From Thiocapsa bogorovii (GTDB lineage Bacteria; Pseudomonadota; Gammaproteobacteria; Chromatiales; Chromatiaceae), in the NCBI RefSeq assembly GCF_021228795.1, contig NZ_CP089309.1, positions 1,116,001 to 1,180,000 on the forward strand: a stretch of 64,000 bases of DNA, written 5' to 3'. The translations under genes and the position numbers were made by a program. Below the pieces are notes generated by a model, which had not been told where the DNA came from, made no database searches, and saw only the letters and a program-made list of their open reading frames with translations. Every line of letters begins with the position of its first letter. The stretch's first letter is position 1. Positions 26,695 through 35,100 of this stretch are shown piece by piece.

Positions 26695-29412
26695 GTGAGC
26701 GAAGCGCCGAACAACGCCGAACGCGAACGCTTGGAAGCCGCGCGCAGCAGAAGCGCCGACTGGCGCCTCTGGGGGCCATATCTCGCCGAGCGCGCTTGGG
26801 GTACAGTCCGCGAGGACTATAGCCCGGACGGCACCGCCTGGGAGTATTTCACCCACGACCAGGCCCGCTCGCGCGCCTATCGTTGGAGCGAGGACGGGCT
26901 CGGCGGCATCTGCGACCGCGAGCAGCGACTCTGCTTCGCCTTGGCACTCTGGAACGGACGCGATCCAAACCTGAAGGAACGCGCCTTCGGGCTGACCGGA
27001 CACCAGGGTAATCGCGGCGAGGACGTGAAGGAGTGCTATTTCTATCTCGACGCACTGCCCACCGCGAGCTACCTGCGCTATCTCTACAAATACCCGCAGG
27101 CGCCTTTCCCCTACGGTGCACTGGTCGAGGAGAACGCCCGACGCTCGCGCGAGGATCCGCCCTTCCAACTCACCGACACCGGCTGCTTCGACGCACAGCG
27201 CTATTGGGACGTCGATGTCTTCTATTCCAAGGCCGGGCCGCGCGAGATCCATATCCGCATCTACCTGAAGAACCGCGGTCCGGACGCCGCCGAAATCCAT
27301 CTCTTGCCGACCCTGTGGTTCCGCAACATCTGGTCGTGGGGCGACGATGTGCAGCCTCCTGTGCTTCAGGCGACAACCGCCCCGGACGGCGCCGCCTGGA
27401 CGGTCGAGGCGCAGCACCCGACGCTCGGCACCTATCACCTCTACGGCAGCCATCCCGCGGAGCTGCTCTTCACCGAGAACGACTCCAACGCCGCGCTGCT
27501 CTGGGGCACCCCCAACCCCTCGCCCTACGTCAAGGATGCCTTCCACCGTCGCGTGGTCCAGGGCGAGAAGGCAGCCGTCAATCCGGCGTTGACAGGCACC
27601 AAGTGCGCGGCCTGGAGCCATTGGACCGTCGGTCCGGACCAGCACGCCATGGTCGATCTGGTGCTCAGCGCCGAGCCGCTCGACGCCCCCTTCGCGCGCA
27701 GCGAGCGCACGCTCTCCGTCCGCCAGTCGGAGACCACCGTCTTCTACGACGACCTCTTGCCCGAGGCCGGCGCGACGGACCACCGCATCCTCCGCCAGGC
27801 CCTCGCCGGCATGGTCTGGACCCAGCAGTTCTATCACTACGACGTCGAGCGCTGGCTCGACGGCGATCAGCTCCCGCCGCCGGAATCCCGCCGGCAGGGC
27901 CGCAACCGCCATTGGCGCCATCTCAAGGCGCACGACATCATCTCTATGCCCGACGCCTGGGAGTACCCCTGGTTCGCGGCCTGGGATCTCGCCTATCACT
28001 GCCCGGCGTTGGCCCTGCTGGATGTCGATTTCGCCAAGCATCAGATCGAGTTGATGCTCTCGGATCGCTATCTGCACCCGAACGGCCAGATCCCGGCGTA
28101 CGAGTGGGGTTTCGACGACGCCAATCCGCCGGTCCATGCCCAAGGCGCGCTCAAGGTGTTCCGCGCCGAGCGGGTCCAGCGCGGCACGGGCGATCTGGAC
28201 TTTCTGCAACGCGTCTTCCACAAACTGCTGCTCAATCTGGCCTGGTGGATCAACCGCAAGGACGCCGACGGGCACAACCTCTTCGAAGGTGGCTTCCTCG
28301 GGCTCGACAATATCTCCGTCTACGACCGCTCGCACCCGCTCCCGCCCGGTCACAGTCTCAAACAGGCCGATGCGACCGGCTGGATGGCCATGTTCAGTCT
28401 GGACATGACCGTCATCGCGCTCGAGCTCTGCGCCAAGGACCGCAACTACGAGGCGATGGCGATCCACTGCTACAAACAATTCCTCGCCATCGGCGAGGCA
28501 ATCGCCGGCAACCCGGAGACCGGGATGCCCTCGCTCTGGGACGAGGAGAAAGGCTTCTTCATGGATCTTCTGGTGACCCCCGACGGGGTCGGTCACCGCA
28601 TCGAGGTCTATTCCTGGGTCGGCCTCATCCCGCTCTTCGCCACCGAGATCGTCGACCGGCGCCTCCTCGCCAACGCCCCCCGCTTCGCCGACCTACTGAG
28701 CGCCCACAAAGGCGGACTCTTCCGGGGCAGCACCGTCTGTCTCTGCCCGGACTGGGAGAACGACCGAGGAGAGCACCTGCTCGCTTTGGTCGATCACACC
28801 ATGCTGCCGCGGATCCTGGAGCGCCTGCTCGACGAGGAGCAGTTCCTCTCGCCCTTCGGAATCCGCAGCGTCAGCCGGATCCACGCGACCCAGACCCACC
28901 TGGGGCGCATCCCCGGCATCGGCGAGGCGCTGATGGAATACGTCCCCGGCGAGTCCAACTCGCCCCTCTTCGGCGGCAACTCCAACTGGCGCGGCCCGAT
29001 CTGGCTGCCGACCAACTACTCGCTCGTGCATGCGCTGGAGAAGTACCACCGCTTTCTCGGGCCCGACTTTCAGGTCCCGGTTGCCTGCAAGCAAGGCCAA
29101 CGGCTCAACCTTGCAGAGATCGCCACCTTGATCGCCGAGCGCTTGGTCGATCTCTACCGCCCGCCGAACGGCACTCCGCCCCCGGCCCTGGTGCGCGAGG
29201 GACACCTCCACGACGACGTCCACTGGCGCGATCTGCTGAGCTTCTACGAGTATTTCCACGGCGAAACCGGCGAGGGTCTCGGTGCCGCGCACCAAACCGG
29301 CTGGACGGGCTTGATTGCGAATCTGGTGATGCGCCGCTATCGCAAGGACGTCACGCCCTGGAGCGGTTTGGATCAGGGAACCGAGGCCGCGCCGATCGAC
29401 GAGATTGCGTGA
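26695..29412 (+). CDS. Large glucosidase, GH63/MGH1-like helical-barrel family
   Basis: A 905-residue enzyme. Blocks such as LTGHQGNRGEDVKECYFYLDALPTASYLRYLYKYPQ at the N-terminus and DAWEYPWFAAWDLAYHCPAL, EWGFDDANPPVHAQ, FLGLDNISVYDRS and SNWRGPIWLPTNY in the C-terminal half are those of the large bacterial glucosidases related to GH63 (MGH1-like domain). The W.FAAWD and NW.GP.W stretches hold the expected catalytic acids. I choose the GTG at 26695 since AGGAG lies 8 bases upstream; the open frame further 5' is inside the debranching gene. Working next to that enzyme, it probably acts on glycogen or a related alpha-glucan, but the exact substrate is not visible. Confidence 0.88.
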   Translation: MSEAPNNAERERLEAARSRSADWRLWGPYLAERAWGTVREDYSPDGTAWEYFTHDQARSRAYRWSEDGLGGICDREQRLCFALALWNGRDPNLKERAFGLTGHQGNRGEDVKECYFYLDALPTASYLRYLYKYPQAPFPYGALVEENARRSREDPPFQLTDTGCFDAQRYWDVDVFYSKAGPREIHIRIYLKNRGPDAAEIHLLPTLWFRNIWSWGDDVQPPVLQATTAPDGAAWTVEAQHPTLGTYHLYGSHPAELLFTENDSNAALLWGTPNPSPYVKDAFHRRVVQGEKAAVNPALTGTKCAAWSHWTVGPDQHAMVDLVLSAEPLDAPFARSERTLSVRQSETTVFYDDLLPEAGATDHRILRQALAGMVWTQQFYHYDVERWLDGDQLPPPESRRQGRNRHWRHLKAHDIISMPDAWEYPWFAAWDLAYHCPALALLDVDFAKHQIELMLSDRYLHPNGQIPAYEWGFDDANPPVHAQGALKVFRAERVQRGTGDLDFLQRVFHKLLLNLAWWINRKDADGHNLFEGGFLGLDNISVYDRSHPLPPGHSLKQADATGWMAMFSLDMTVIALELCAKDRNYEAMAIHCYKQFLAIGEAIAGNPETGMPSLWDEEKGFFMDLLVTPDGVGHRIEVYSWVGLIPLFATEIVDRRLLANAPRFADLLSAHKGGLFRGSTVCLCPDWENDRGEHLLALVDHTMLPRILERLLDEEQFLSPFGIRSVSRIHATQTHLGRIPGIGEALMEYVPGESNSPLFGGNSNWRGPIWLPTNYSLVHALEKYHRFLGPDFQVPVACKQGQRLNLAEIATLIAERLVDLYRPPNGTPPPALVREGHLHDDVHWRDLLSFYEYFHGETGEGLGAAHQTGWTGLIANLVMRRYRKDVTPWSGLDQGTEAAPIDEIA

Positions 29413-29526
29413 CCCTGGATCCGGCAGTTGACCGCGTCGTGCCCCACGCGCGAGTGTGAAGCGGTTGACGATCTTGGGCATCTGAGACGGCCTCACCCGC
29501 CGCGTGACGGCCGCTACGACCCCTGG
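29412..29526. repeat. Direct repeat, copy A, flanking the serine-hydrolase island
   Basis: About 115 bases starting ACCCTGGATCCGGCAGTTGACC and including TTGACGATCTTGGGCATCTGA and GTGACGGCCGCTACGACCCC. A diverged copy in the same direction lies at 31481-31587. It looks like the end of an insertion element: on the minus strand an open frame stops (QGS-stop at 29514) at its edge, as also in copy B. Confidence 0.7.
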
Positions 29527-29660
29527 CGCACATCCCAGGGCATCATTCGGGCCAGTTTCACGATCTGCTTGAGAACGGCCGGCACCTCGGAAAAGCGGGC
29601 CTCGAGAATACGTTTCATCGGATCCGGCAGGAGCCGGGGTTCGGAGTTGCTCACACCAAC
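29514..29660 (-). pseudogene. Possible transposase C-terminal scrap
   Basis: On the minus strand, about 48 residues read PRLLPDPMKRILEARFSEVPAVLKQIVKLARMMPWDVRQGS and stop at the edge of repeat copy A. It looks like the end of a real protein, and its position inside an IS-like end suggests a transposase, but I cannot name the family. No start or N-terminal part remains. Confidence 0.3.
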
Positions 29661-29746
29661 CTGCGCGGGCCGCCCTTGCCCTTCCCGCCAATCGGCATGC
29701 CTCGAGCCAAACGCCAGGGATTTACCACGTGATGGGGAAAGCAAAG

Positions 29747-30880
29747 ATGCGAAACGACAGATTGCTGTTATGTCTTGGCCTGGTATCGGCACTTATTCTT
29801 TCCGATTACGGTGACGTCTCGCGCGCGAGGGCGCAAGGCGATTCGATACCAACCATTGACGCCAACTCCTTTGAGCGGGCTGTCCAGAGACTGAGAAAGG
29901 AAACTGATGCTCACGCTGTGATCGCAGGCATCTGGATAGGGGACCGCAACATAAGTCAAGTCGCATTGGGTGAATCTATGGCAGGTGTGCCGGCCACCAC
30001 GGAGATGACGGTAAGGATCGGTGGTGTTTCCCAACTCTTCTTCGGAACCATGTTGATGAGAGTGGTGGAACGGGAAGAGATCGCTTTGGACGATAAGATC
30101 TCAACGTGGCTCCCCGATCTATTGGCAGCAGACAAAGTGACTGTCGGGATGCTCGCCAACAATACGGCAGGATACAAAGACTTTGTTCGAGACGAGGGCT
30201 TTCAAAAGCAGGTGACCGAGGCCCCTTTTCGAACCTTCACTCGAGAAGAGCTCATCGCGATTTCGGTGGGCGGAAACGAGCTCAACTTTGAGCCAGGGAC
30301 AGCTCAAGCTTACTCGCATACGGAGTTTATTCTCCTTCGAGAGGTTCTCGAGAAGGCCACGGGCCGGTCAATTGAGGAACTGTATCAAACCGAGGTGCTA
30401 GACCCATTAGGTCTGACTCGGACGGGCTACCAGACAACTCCGGAATTGCCCGCCCCGGTTTTGCATGCGTTTAGCTCGGACCGAGCGGTCTATGAGGACT
30501 CGACGTTTTGGAACCCATCGTGGGCAAGCGACTCAGGTCCCCTTTACTCCACGTTGGGCGACCAGGGAAAGTGGGGACCGGCCTTTGGACAGGGACGTTT
30601 GCTGACTCCAGCAGCCTTTGTGCAACTGACCAAGCGACCCGACGGGGCTCCTCCTACAGGCCCCTATTTCGCCACCGGTTTTGTAGTCTCCAACGGTTGG
30701 TACTTTCATAATCCGAACTTTAACGGCTATACCGGCGCCTTGGGTTACAACTCCGACTTGGATATGACCATCGTCGTCTATGCAACCCAGCCGGAAGATC
30801 CGAAGGTGGTTCACCCCGGCTTCGAGGTGTTCAAAGGGCTCGTCGAAGAATTCGCTCCGAACCATCCTTTGGGAATCTAG
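29747..30880 (+). CDS. Exported serine-hydrolase (beta-lactamase-like) protein lacking catalytic residues
   Basis: About 377 residues with a signal peptide (MRNDRLLLCLGLVSALILS, cut probably after RAQ). The fold is that of class C beta-lactamase/DD-peptidase relatives: LFFGTMLMRVVEREEIALDDKISTWLPDL, VTVGMLANNTAGYKDF, and LGLTRTGYQTTPEL. Yet the SxxK nucleophile motif, normally in RIGSVTK, reads RIGGVSQ (Ser to Gly93, Lys to Gln96) and the YxN motif is YSH. It is thus probably not an active serine hydrolase. Codon use is visibly less GC-rich than the neighbours and repeats flank it, suggesting transfer. Start codons at 29729 (GTG) and 29732 are alternatives; I picked the ATG directly before the signal peptide. 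Confidence 0.8.
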   Translation: MRNDRLLLCLGLVSALILSDYGDVSRARAQGDSIPTIDANSFERAVQRLRKETDAHAVIAGIWIGDRNISQVALGESMAGVPATTEMTVRIGGVSQLFFGTMLMRVVEREEIALDDKISTWLPDLLAADKVTVGMLANNTAGYKDFVRDEGFQKQVTEAPFRTFTREELIAISVGGNELNFEPGTAQAYSHTEFILLREVLEKATGRSIEELYQTEVLDPLGLTRTGYQTTPELPAPVLHAFSSDRAVYEDSTFWNPSWASDSGPLYSTLGDQGKWGPAFGQGRLLTPAAFVQLTKRPDGAPPTGPYFATGFVVSNGWYFHNPNFNGYTGALGYNSDLDMTIVVYATQPEDPKVVHPGFEVFKGLVEEFAPNHPLGI

Positions 30881-31140
30881 ACTGCCGCGACAGTTGGGTC
30901 TTGGACGAACCGCGACGATGCCGCTCGTTGTCAATGCAATGCGGCCTGCGCGGCATCGCGGCAGTCTCTTCCCGACTTAGAACTGCCGTTGACTCTCCGA
31001 ATGGCAATGGCGGATATGTGACCATCGCCGGACACTGAGCCGAGCATTGCGTTGATCATCTATGGCGCTCCGGCTGTATGGACTCCGAACCACATCAGTG
31101 AGCCGCCATGTCCGGCTTCATTCGGACCTGTAACGCACAC

Positions 31141-31168
31141 AAGAACAGCGACCGAAATCGCTGTTCTT
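31141..31168 (+). terminator. Strong hairpin downstream of the serine-hydrolase-like gene
   Basis: AAGAACAGCGA and TCGCTGTTCTT form a perfect 11-bp stem with a CCGAAA loop. It could end transcription from either side, but no long T run follows. The rest of 30881-31235 holds no supported gene. Confidence 0.55.
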
Positions 31169-31235
31169 GACGACACTGATTTAGCGATATGCCGCAGTCC
31201 AGTGTTTACGCGGGACTGGAGCACGACGCTTTGTA

Positions 31236-31418
31236 TCAATCCCAGTAGTAGGTATCGGCATAAATTCCGGTGTACTTGTGCTTATTCTTCAACTTGGTTT
31301 CATAGGAAAGTTTCTGGTGATAGCGCCAGCCGTTTTTATCTTCGTCCGTAAGCTCGCCGTCATGGTTCAGATCAACAGGGCCGCGCTGTTGCCCGCGCAC
31401 CAGTTTTATCATCGGCAC
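31236..31418 (-). CDS. Small hypothetical protein or fragment with an EF-hand-like loop
   Basis: A 60-residue frame, MPMIKLVRGQQRGPVDLNHDGELTDEDKNGW then a basic, Tyr-rich tail ending YADTYYWD. DLNHDGELTDED is a good calcium-binding-loop pattern of the EF-hand/dockerin type, which is unlikely by chance. It may be the C-terminal end of a lost larger protein. No ribosome binding site is evident and the region is part of the low-GC island, so I am unsure it is expressed. Confidence 0.35.
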   Translation of the reverse strand: MPMIKLVRGQQRGPVDLNHDGELTDEDKNGWRYHQKLSYETKLKNKHKYTGIYADTYYWD

Positions 31419-31480
31419 TTAGGCACGCATCCCGGTTGAAGGAACGCCCAGTCATCCCGATTTCCGGACCTCAGGTGATA

Positions 31481-31587
31481 ACCCTAGATGCGGCAGTTGA
31501 CCGGTGGCCCATACTCGGGTCTGAAGAAGTGACGATCTTGGAGATCTGACGCCCCACCCGCGGGGTGACGGCTGCTACGAACCCTGT
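31481..31587. repeat. Direct repeat, copy B
   Basis: Starts ACCCTAGATGCGGCAGTTGACC and shares TGACGATCTTGG, the ATCTGA block, CCCACCCG and GTGACGGCTGCTACGA with copy A at 29412-29526, same direction. A minus-strand frame also ends QGS-stop at its edge. Bases 31588-31779 hold no clear gene. Confidence 0.68.
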
Positions 31588-31779
31588 AGCACGCCCCGCG
31601 CGGCGCCAGACTGCGTTGCAGCGCGTTGTTGTAGAACCACGATGCCGCCTTGCCGGACACCGCGCGGGACGCAATCCAAGGGCCGATCAAATGCCGAATT
31701 TAGGATAATGCTGCATCCCAACGGGCTGCAGACACTGCATTTTTCGTCCATTTTATCCAGCAGGTGATCCCTCTTGTCG

Positions 31780-32508
31780 ATGAAACCCCTTGTGATCGCG
31801 AACGATGTCATCTCCGACCTCGCGTTGGATGTCACGCAGGCGGTGCTCGCCCGGACCGAGGAAGCCCAGTCGATCATGGAGGACCAATCCGGTCCGATCG
31901 ATCTGGCGCGGGCCCTGGCGGACTTCTTCCCGATCGCCGGGGCCTTGGAAAGCGGAGCGGCGCATCTCGAACAGGAACAACTGCAGGAATTCTGTGCCTA
32001 CGGATTGGATTTGCTTGACCGTCTCGCCTTCCTGGTGCGGAAGGTTGAGATCATGGACAGGAGAGAGACGGTCGCGCGCATGTTTGCCTCGATGGGGGTA
32101 TGGGTCGCCCGCCGCGGCGCGACCATCGACAATTTGGAGGGGACCGCCGACGGCTTCGGCATCATCGTGAACGCCACGAGCGCGCCCGACGATCTTCGAT
32201 CCTTGTGCGGCCTTATGGAGGAGGTCATCGATGCAGCATCGATGAGATTACAACTGGACGAGAACCGTGGTGACGCCTGGCGTCCTTGGCGCGTGATCAA
32301 CCTCAACACCGGCATTGCCGCAACCCGCTCGCTCGACCCAGAGCTCATGGAGCGAACCTTCGAGAAAATGAGCCGGCGGCTGCCTTACGACATGCCGGGT
32401 TTCCTTGCCGACGGCATGCGGCAAGCGGCCTTCCAAAACGTACCGGATGCGGTCAAGGATGTGATGCGCAGACACATGGAAAGGTGGCCGGCCAACGCAC
32501 TCCACTAG
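31780..32508 (+). CDS. Unknown helical protein
   Basis: A 242-residue soluble protein, mostly helical, with no signal peptide or membrane segment. Blocks such as LALDVTQAVLARTEEAQSIMED, FPIAGALESGAAHLEQEQLQEFCAYGLDLLDRLAFL and MGVWVARRGATIDNLEGTADGFGIIVNATSAPDDL look like a real conserved protein, but I do not recognise the family. I use the ATG at 31780; a TTG two codons earlier is possible. It is separated from its neighbours, and a hairpin follows at 32555. Confidence 0.72.
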   Translation: MKPLVIANDVISDLALDVTQAVLARTEEAQSIMEDQSGPIDLARALADFFPIAGALESGAAHLEQEQLQEFCAYGLDLLDRLAFLVRKVEIMDRRETVARMFASMGVWVARRGATIDNLEGTADGFGIIVNATSAPDDLRSLCGLMEEVIDAASMRLQLDENRGDAWRPWRVINLNTGIAATRSLDPELMERTFEKMSRRLPYDMPGFLADGMRQAAFQNVPDAVKDVMRRHMERWPANALH

Positions 32509-32554
32509 TCGCAAGTAAAGGACCGGGGTCACCGGTCCCCGCGGCACTTAGGCG

Positions 32555-32570
32555 GACGACGCAAGTCGTC
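32555..32570. terminator. Small hairpin between converging genes
   Basis: GACGAC-GCAA-GTCGTC, a 6-bp stem with a tetraloop, lies between the unknown gene ending at 32508 and the sbtB-like gene ending at 32692. It may serve both as a weak bidirectional terminator. No T run. Confidence 0.35.
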
Positions 32571-32691
32571 GGCTTCGCGGAATCACTCGGGGTTCGATTT
32601 GAGAGAGACTGCGATCAGCCAAACGTCAAGATCGGTCCAAGGGTTGGGAGGCGTCCTTGCCTCCGCCGACGTGCGCGCCGAGACGCGGTGA

Positions 32692-33006
32692 TTAGAGCTT
32701 GTGTGCGTAGAGGACCTCGATCTCGTCGAGATACGCGATGCCGGAGAAGTTATCGAAGTATTTCTCGGCGATCTTGGCGGCGATCTCGCGCGCGACCCCT
32801 TCGTTCGCGGTGATGATCTCGAGCTTGACGTTGGAGAAGGTGTCGGAGACGGCCGGTTGACCGGAAGATCGCGTGTTGCGGCTGCCCTTGCCGCCGGCAG
32901 CCATGACCGTGTAGCCGGTCGCGGCGCTCGCCTCGAGAATCTTAGAAATGTCTCTCAGGAGCACCTTTTCGGTGATAACCACGAGCTTGGTCGCTTGCTG
33001 TGCCAT
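32692..33006 (-). CDS. sbtB: SbtB-like PII-family regulator of bicarbonate uptake
   Basis: A 104-residue PII-like protein. KLVVITEKVLLRDISKILEASAATGYTVMAAGGKGSRNT gives the PII fold with a T-loop region (about 40-58), and FSNVKLEIITANEGVAREIAAKI is the second half-repeat. SbtB proteins bind adenine nucleotides including cAMP and c-di-AMP, and gate SbtA. The pairing with sbtA 122 bases upstream in the same direction makes this assignment firm. There is no Cys-containing redox extension at the C-terminus, which ends EVLYAHKL. Confidence 0.92.
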   Translation of the reverse strand: MAQQATKLVVITEKVLLRDISKILEASAATGYTVMAAGGKGSRNTRSSGQPAVSDTFSNVKLEIITANEGVAREIAAKIAEKYFDNFSGIAYLDEIEVLYAHKL

Positions 33007-33128
33007 GACGGATGACCTCTAGTCGCTTTTTGGCGTTGGTTCAGGGGATGACAGCTCGTGCAGCATCACGGCGGCACGAACTGCTTAGCGCTTGATGGCC
33101 CACCGCCGGCGGGCCTGCGCCGGGACGT

Positions 33129-34133
33129 TTAGATTCCGAATACCGCCTGGGCGAGACCGATGTAAAGCGGTATCCCGATGGCGATGGCAACCGGCGTGCC
33201 GATACTCGTCGAGGCGCCGACGTAGGCAGACGGGTTCGCCGTCGGGATGCCGGCCCTCAAGGTCGGCGGCCCCGAGATGTCCGAGCTGGAGCCGGCGATC
33301 ACGGCCAGCAGCACCACGCCGCCGGGACTGAACCCTGTCAAGATATGGGCGATGTAGCCAAGCCCGAACGCGATCAGGCCATGCACCAGCGGCGCGATCA
33401 AGGCATAGACCGCATACCAGTGTGCGACACGGCGCAGCTCATTGAGCCGGGTATAGGCTTCCATGCCCATCACCAGCATCAGCACCGAGAGCAGACCCTT
33501 GAACAAGGGATCGTAGAAGCCTTCAAAGACCTTCTCGGGTTGGGTAAAGAGGCCGATAGCGATACCGAGCAACAGTGCGGACAGCGCCGAGCCCTGCAGG
33601 CTCTCTTTGACGATCGGCCAGATCCTCACCTTCTCCGAGGTTCCGTCTCTGTGCCGCAAGTAGAGGTTCGCGAGCACGATTGCCATCACCAGTGCGGGGA
33701 TATCCATAAAGGGATACAGCGCTGGCGCCCAATGCTCATAGGAGATGCCCTCGCTCTCCATCACGACGATGGCCGCTGCCAGGGTCGAGCCGCTCACGGC
33801 TCCGAACAGGCCCGCTGTGGCGATGCCGTCTTCGGTCCGGACGCTCGGCAGGAGCGCCAGGGTGAAGCGGCCGATCAGGACGATGACGATGCCGATCAGG
33901 ATCGCAAAAAAGGCCGGCAGCAACATGTCGGCGAGGTTTGCCTCGCGGATCGACATACCGCCGTCGAGCCCGACGCGCATCAGCAGCATGAAGACCACGA
34001 ACTTGTAGATGGCATCCGGGATTTCGAGCTTCGTGCCAAGCGCGGCGATCAAAATGCCGCCGATCAGGAACGCCAGGGTTGGCGATTGAAATTGCGTCAA
34101 GAATCGGGTGAAGAATTCCAGCAATGCTTCCAA
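33129..34133 (-). CDS. sbtA: Sodium-dependent bicarbonate transporter SbtA
   Basis: A 334-residue membrane protein with about ten hydrophobic segments. PTLAFLIGGILIAALGTKLEIPDAIYKFVVFMLLMRVGLDGG and LFGAVSGSTLAAAIVVMESEGI are typical of the SbtA family, and the second repeat has AVIAGSSSDISGPPTLRAGIPTANPSAY with the substrate/sodium site. It would bring bicarbonate into the cell for carbon fixation, as expected in an autotroph. A GC-rich hairpin (33097-33115) lies in the gap to sbtB and may set their relative expression. The two genes form an operon. Confidence 0.95.
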   Translation of the reverse strand: MEALLEFFTRFLTQFQSPTLAFLIGGILIAALGTKLEIPDAIYKFVVFMLLMRVGLDGGMSIREANLADMLLPAFFAILIGIVIVLIGRFTLALLPSVRTEDGIATAGLFGAVSGSTLAAAIVVMESEGISYEHWAPALYPFMDIPALVMAIVLANLYLRHRDGTSEKVRIWPIVKESLQGSALSALLLGIAIGLFTQPEKVFEGFYDPLFKGLLSVLMLVMGMEAYTRLNELRRVAHWYAVYALIAPLVHGLIAFGLGYIAHILTGFSPGGVVLLAVIAGSSSDISGPPTLRAGIPTANPSAYVGASTSIGTPVAIAIGIPLYIGLAQAVFGI

Positions 34134-34400
34134 GGTTTCGGTCCTCTGTCGTGTATCGGGAAATCGCCGAGCGGCTCAGATAGAGCGTATGGGCATTTAC
34201 TCCCGACCTTATATTGTTTTTTCTCGTGCAAACCATAGGCGAGCAGTCATTGATTCGGAAATGACGACGGCAGTCGCAGTAAAAAGCGAGCTTGAATCGA
34301 GCGCGACGGCCCCGCAACCTTCTCGGTTGTGCGAGGCGATGCGGTCTCCTAAACCATTCGCATCGTCGTCGGCGGTGTATTCGGAACCGAGGACTCGATC

Positions 34401-34718
34401 ATGAAGCGATTGCAATCGATGAACCCAGTATTACGAGTGGGACTCCGCACCGCCCTGGCGGTGCCGCTGCTCGCCGCGTCCCCATTGCTGGTTGCCTGGG
34501 GGCCGAGCACGTTCTATCCGACCCCGATGGACCCGGCGATGCCGGGTCCGGAGCGGGCTCAAGAGTTGCGCGGTGAGGTGCCCGGGGTGTTGAGGACCTT
34601 GCCTCATGCCCATCGGCAGTCCACGCGATTCGGTTGGAGCGGTGTCTCGGTGCGAGCGGGGGACGATCCGCCCGACTCGGGGGCGTCCGGGTACAGGCCG
34701 CCTAGCTCGGCGCGCTGA
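34401..34718 (+). CDS. Possible small exported protein
   Basis: A 105-residue frame with a fair signal peptide (MKRLQSMNPVLRVGLRTALAVPLLAASPLLVAWG) followed by a Pro-rich, low-complexity tail (FYPTPMDPAMPGPERAQELR). No family is recognised and no strong ribosome binding site is present. It could be real, since such short secreted peptides occur in this kind of genome, but composition alone may explain the frame. Confidence 0.35.
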   Translation: MKRLQSMNPVLRVGLRTALAVPLLAASPLLVAWGPSTFYPTPMDPAMPGPERAQELRGEVPGVLRTLPHAHRQSTRFGWSGVSVRAGDDPPDSGASGYRPPSSAR

Positions 34719-35100
34719 GTCGGCAAAGAGGATTTACGGGGACCATCGAATCAGGGCCTGAGGATGGCTCGAGACAAGACCGTAGCGACGTCGCGATGAG
34801 CCTGGATCCCGCATTAGAGCGGCCCCTGCCGTGCGTCCTGCGCGATGTCCGGCAAGGCACATCGGGGCGTCGTAGAGGTTCAACGGCACCAAGTTACAAC
34901 GCATCCGGGCGCGGCGCGGGGCGTGTTCCAGGACGCCTAGCGGCCGTCACCCGGCGCCGTTAGGGAGCCGCCATCCGCTGGCCTTCTTGCGGGCCTCGTC
35001 GGCCCCTCAGGCCCGATGCACGGCATCCGACTCGTCGGAACGAGCGCCATGGTGCCTTTCGGCTATTGCCCGATGGCGCCAATCGTCTCGCTGCCGGGAG
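34719..35100. other. Gene-free region between the small ORF and the SulP gene
   Basis: About 380 bases in which I see no supported gene, RNA or repeat. Frames here are short and of biased composition. Confidence 0.4.

Noticed and set aside
25278-28596. Long minus-strand frames opposite the debranching and glucosidase genes
   Set aside because: High-GC antisense shadows with no motifs.
27033-29459. An 808-residue plus-strand frame over the glucosidase gene
   Set aside because: The composition is Arg/Pro/Ala-rich and it shadows the GH63-like frame, which has motifs and a good ribosome binding site.
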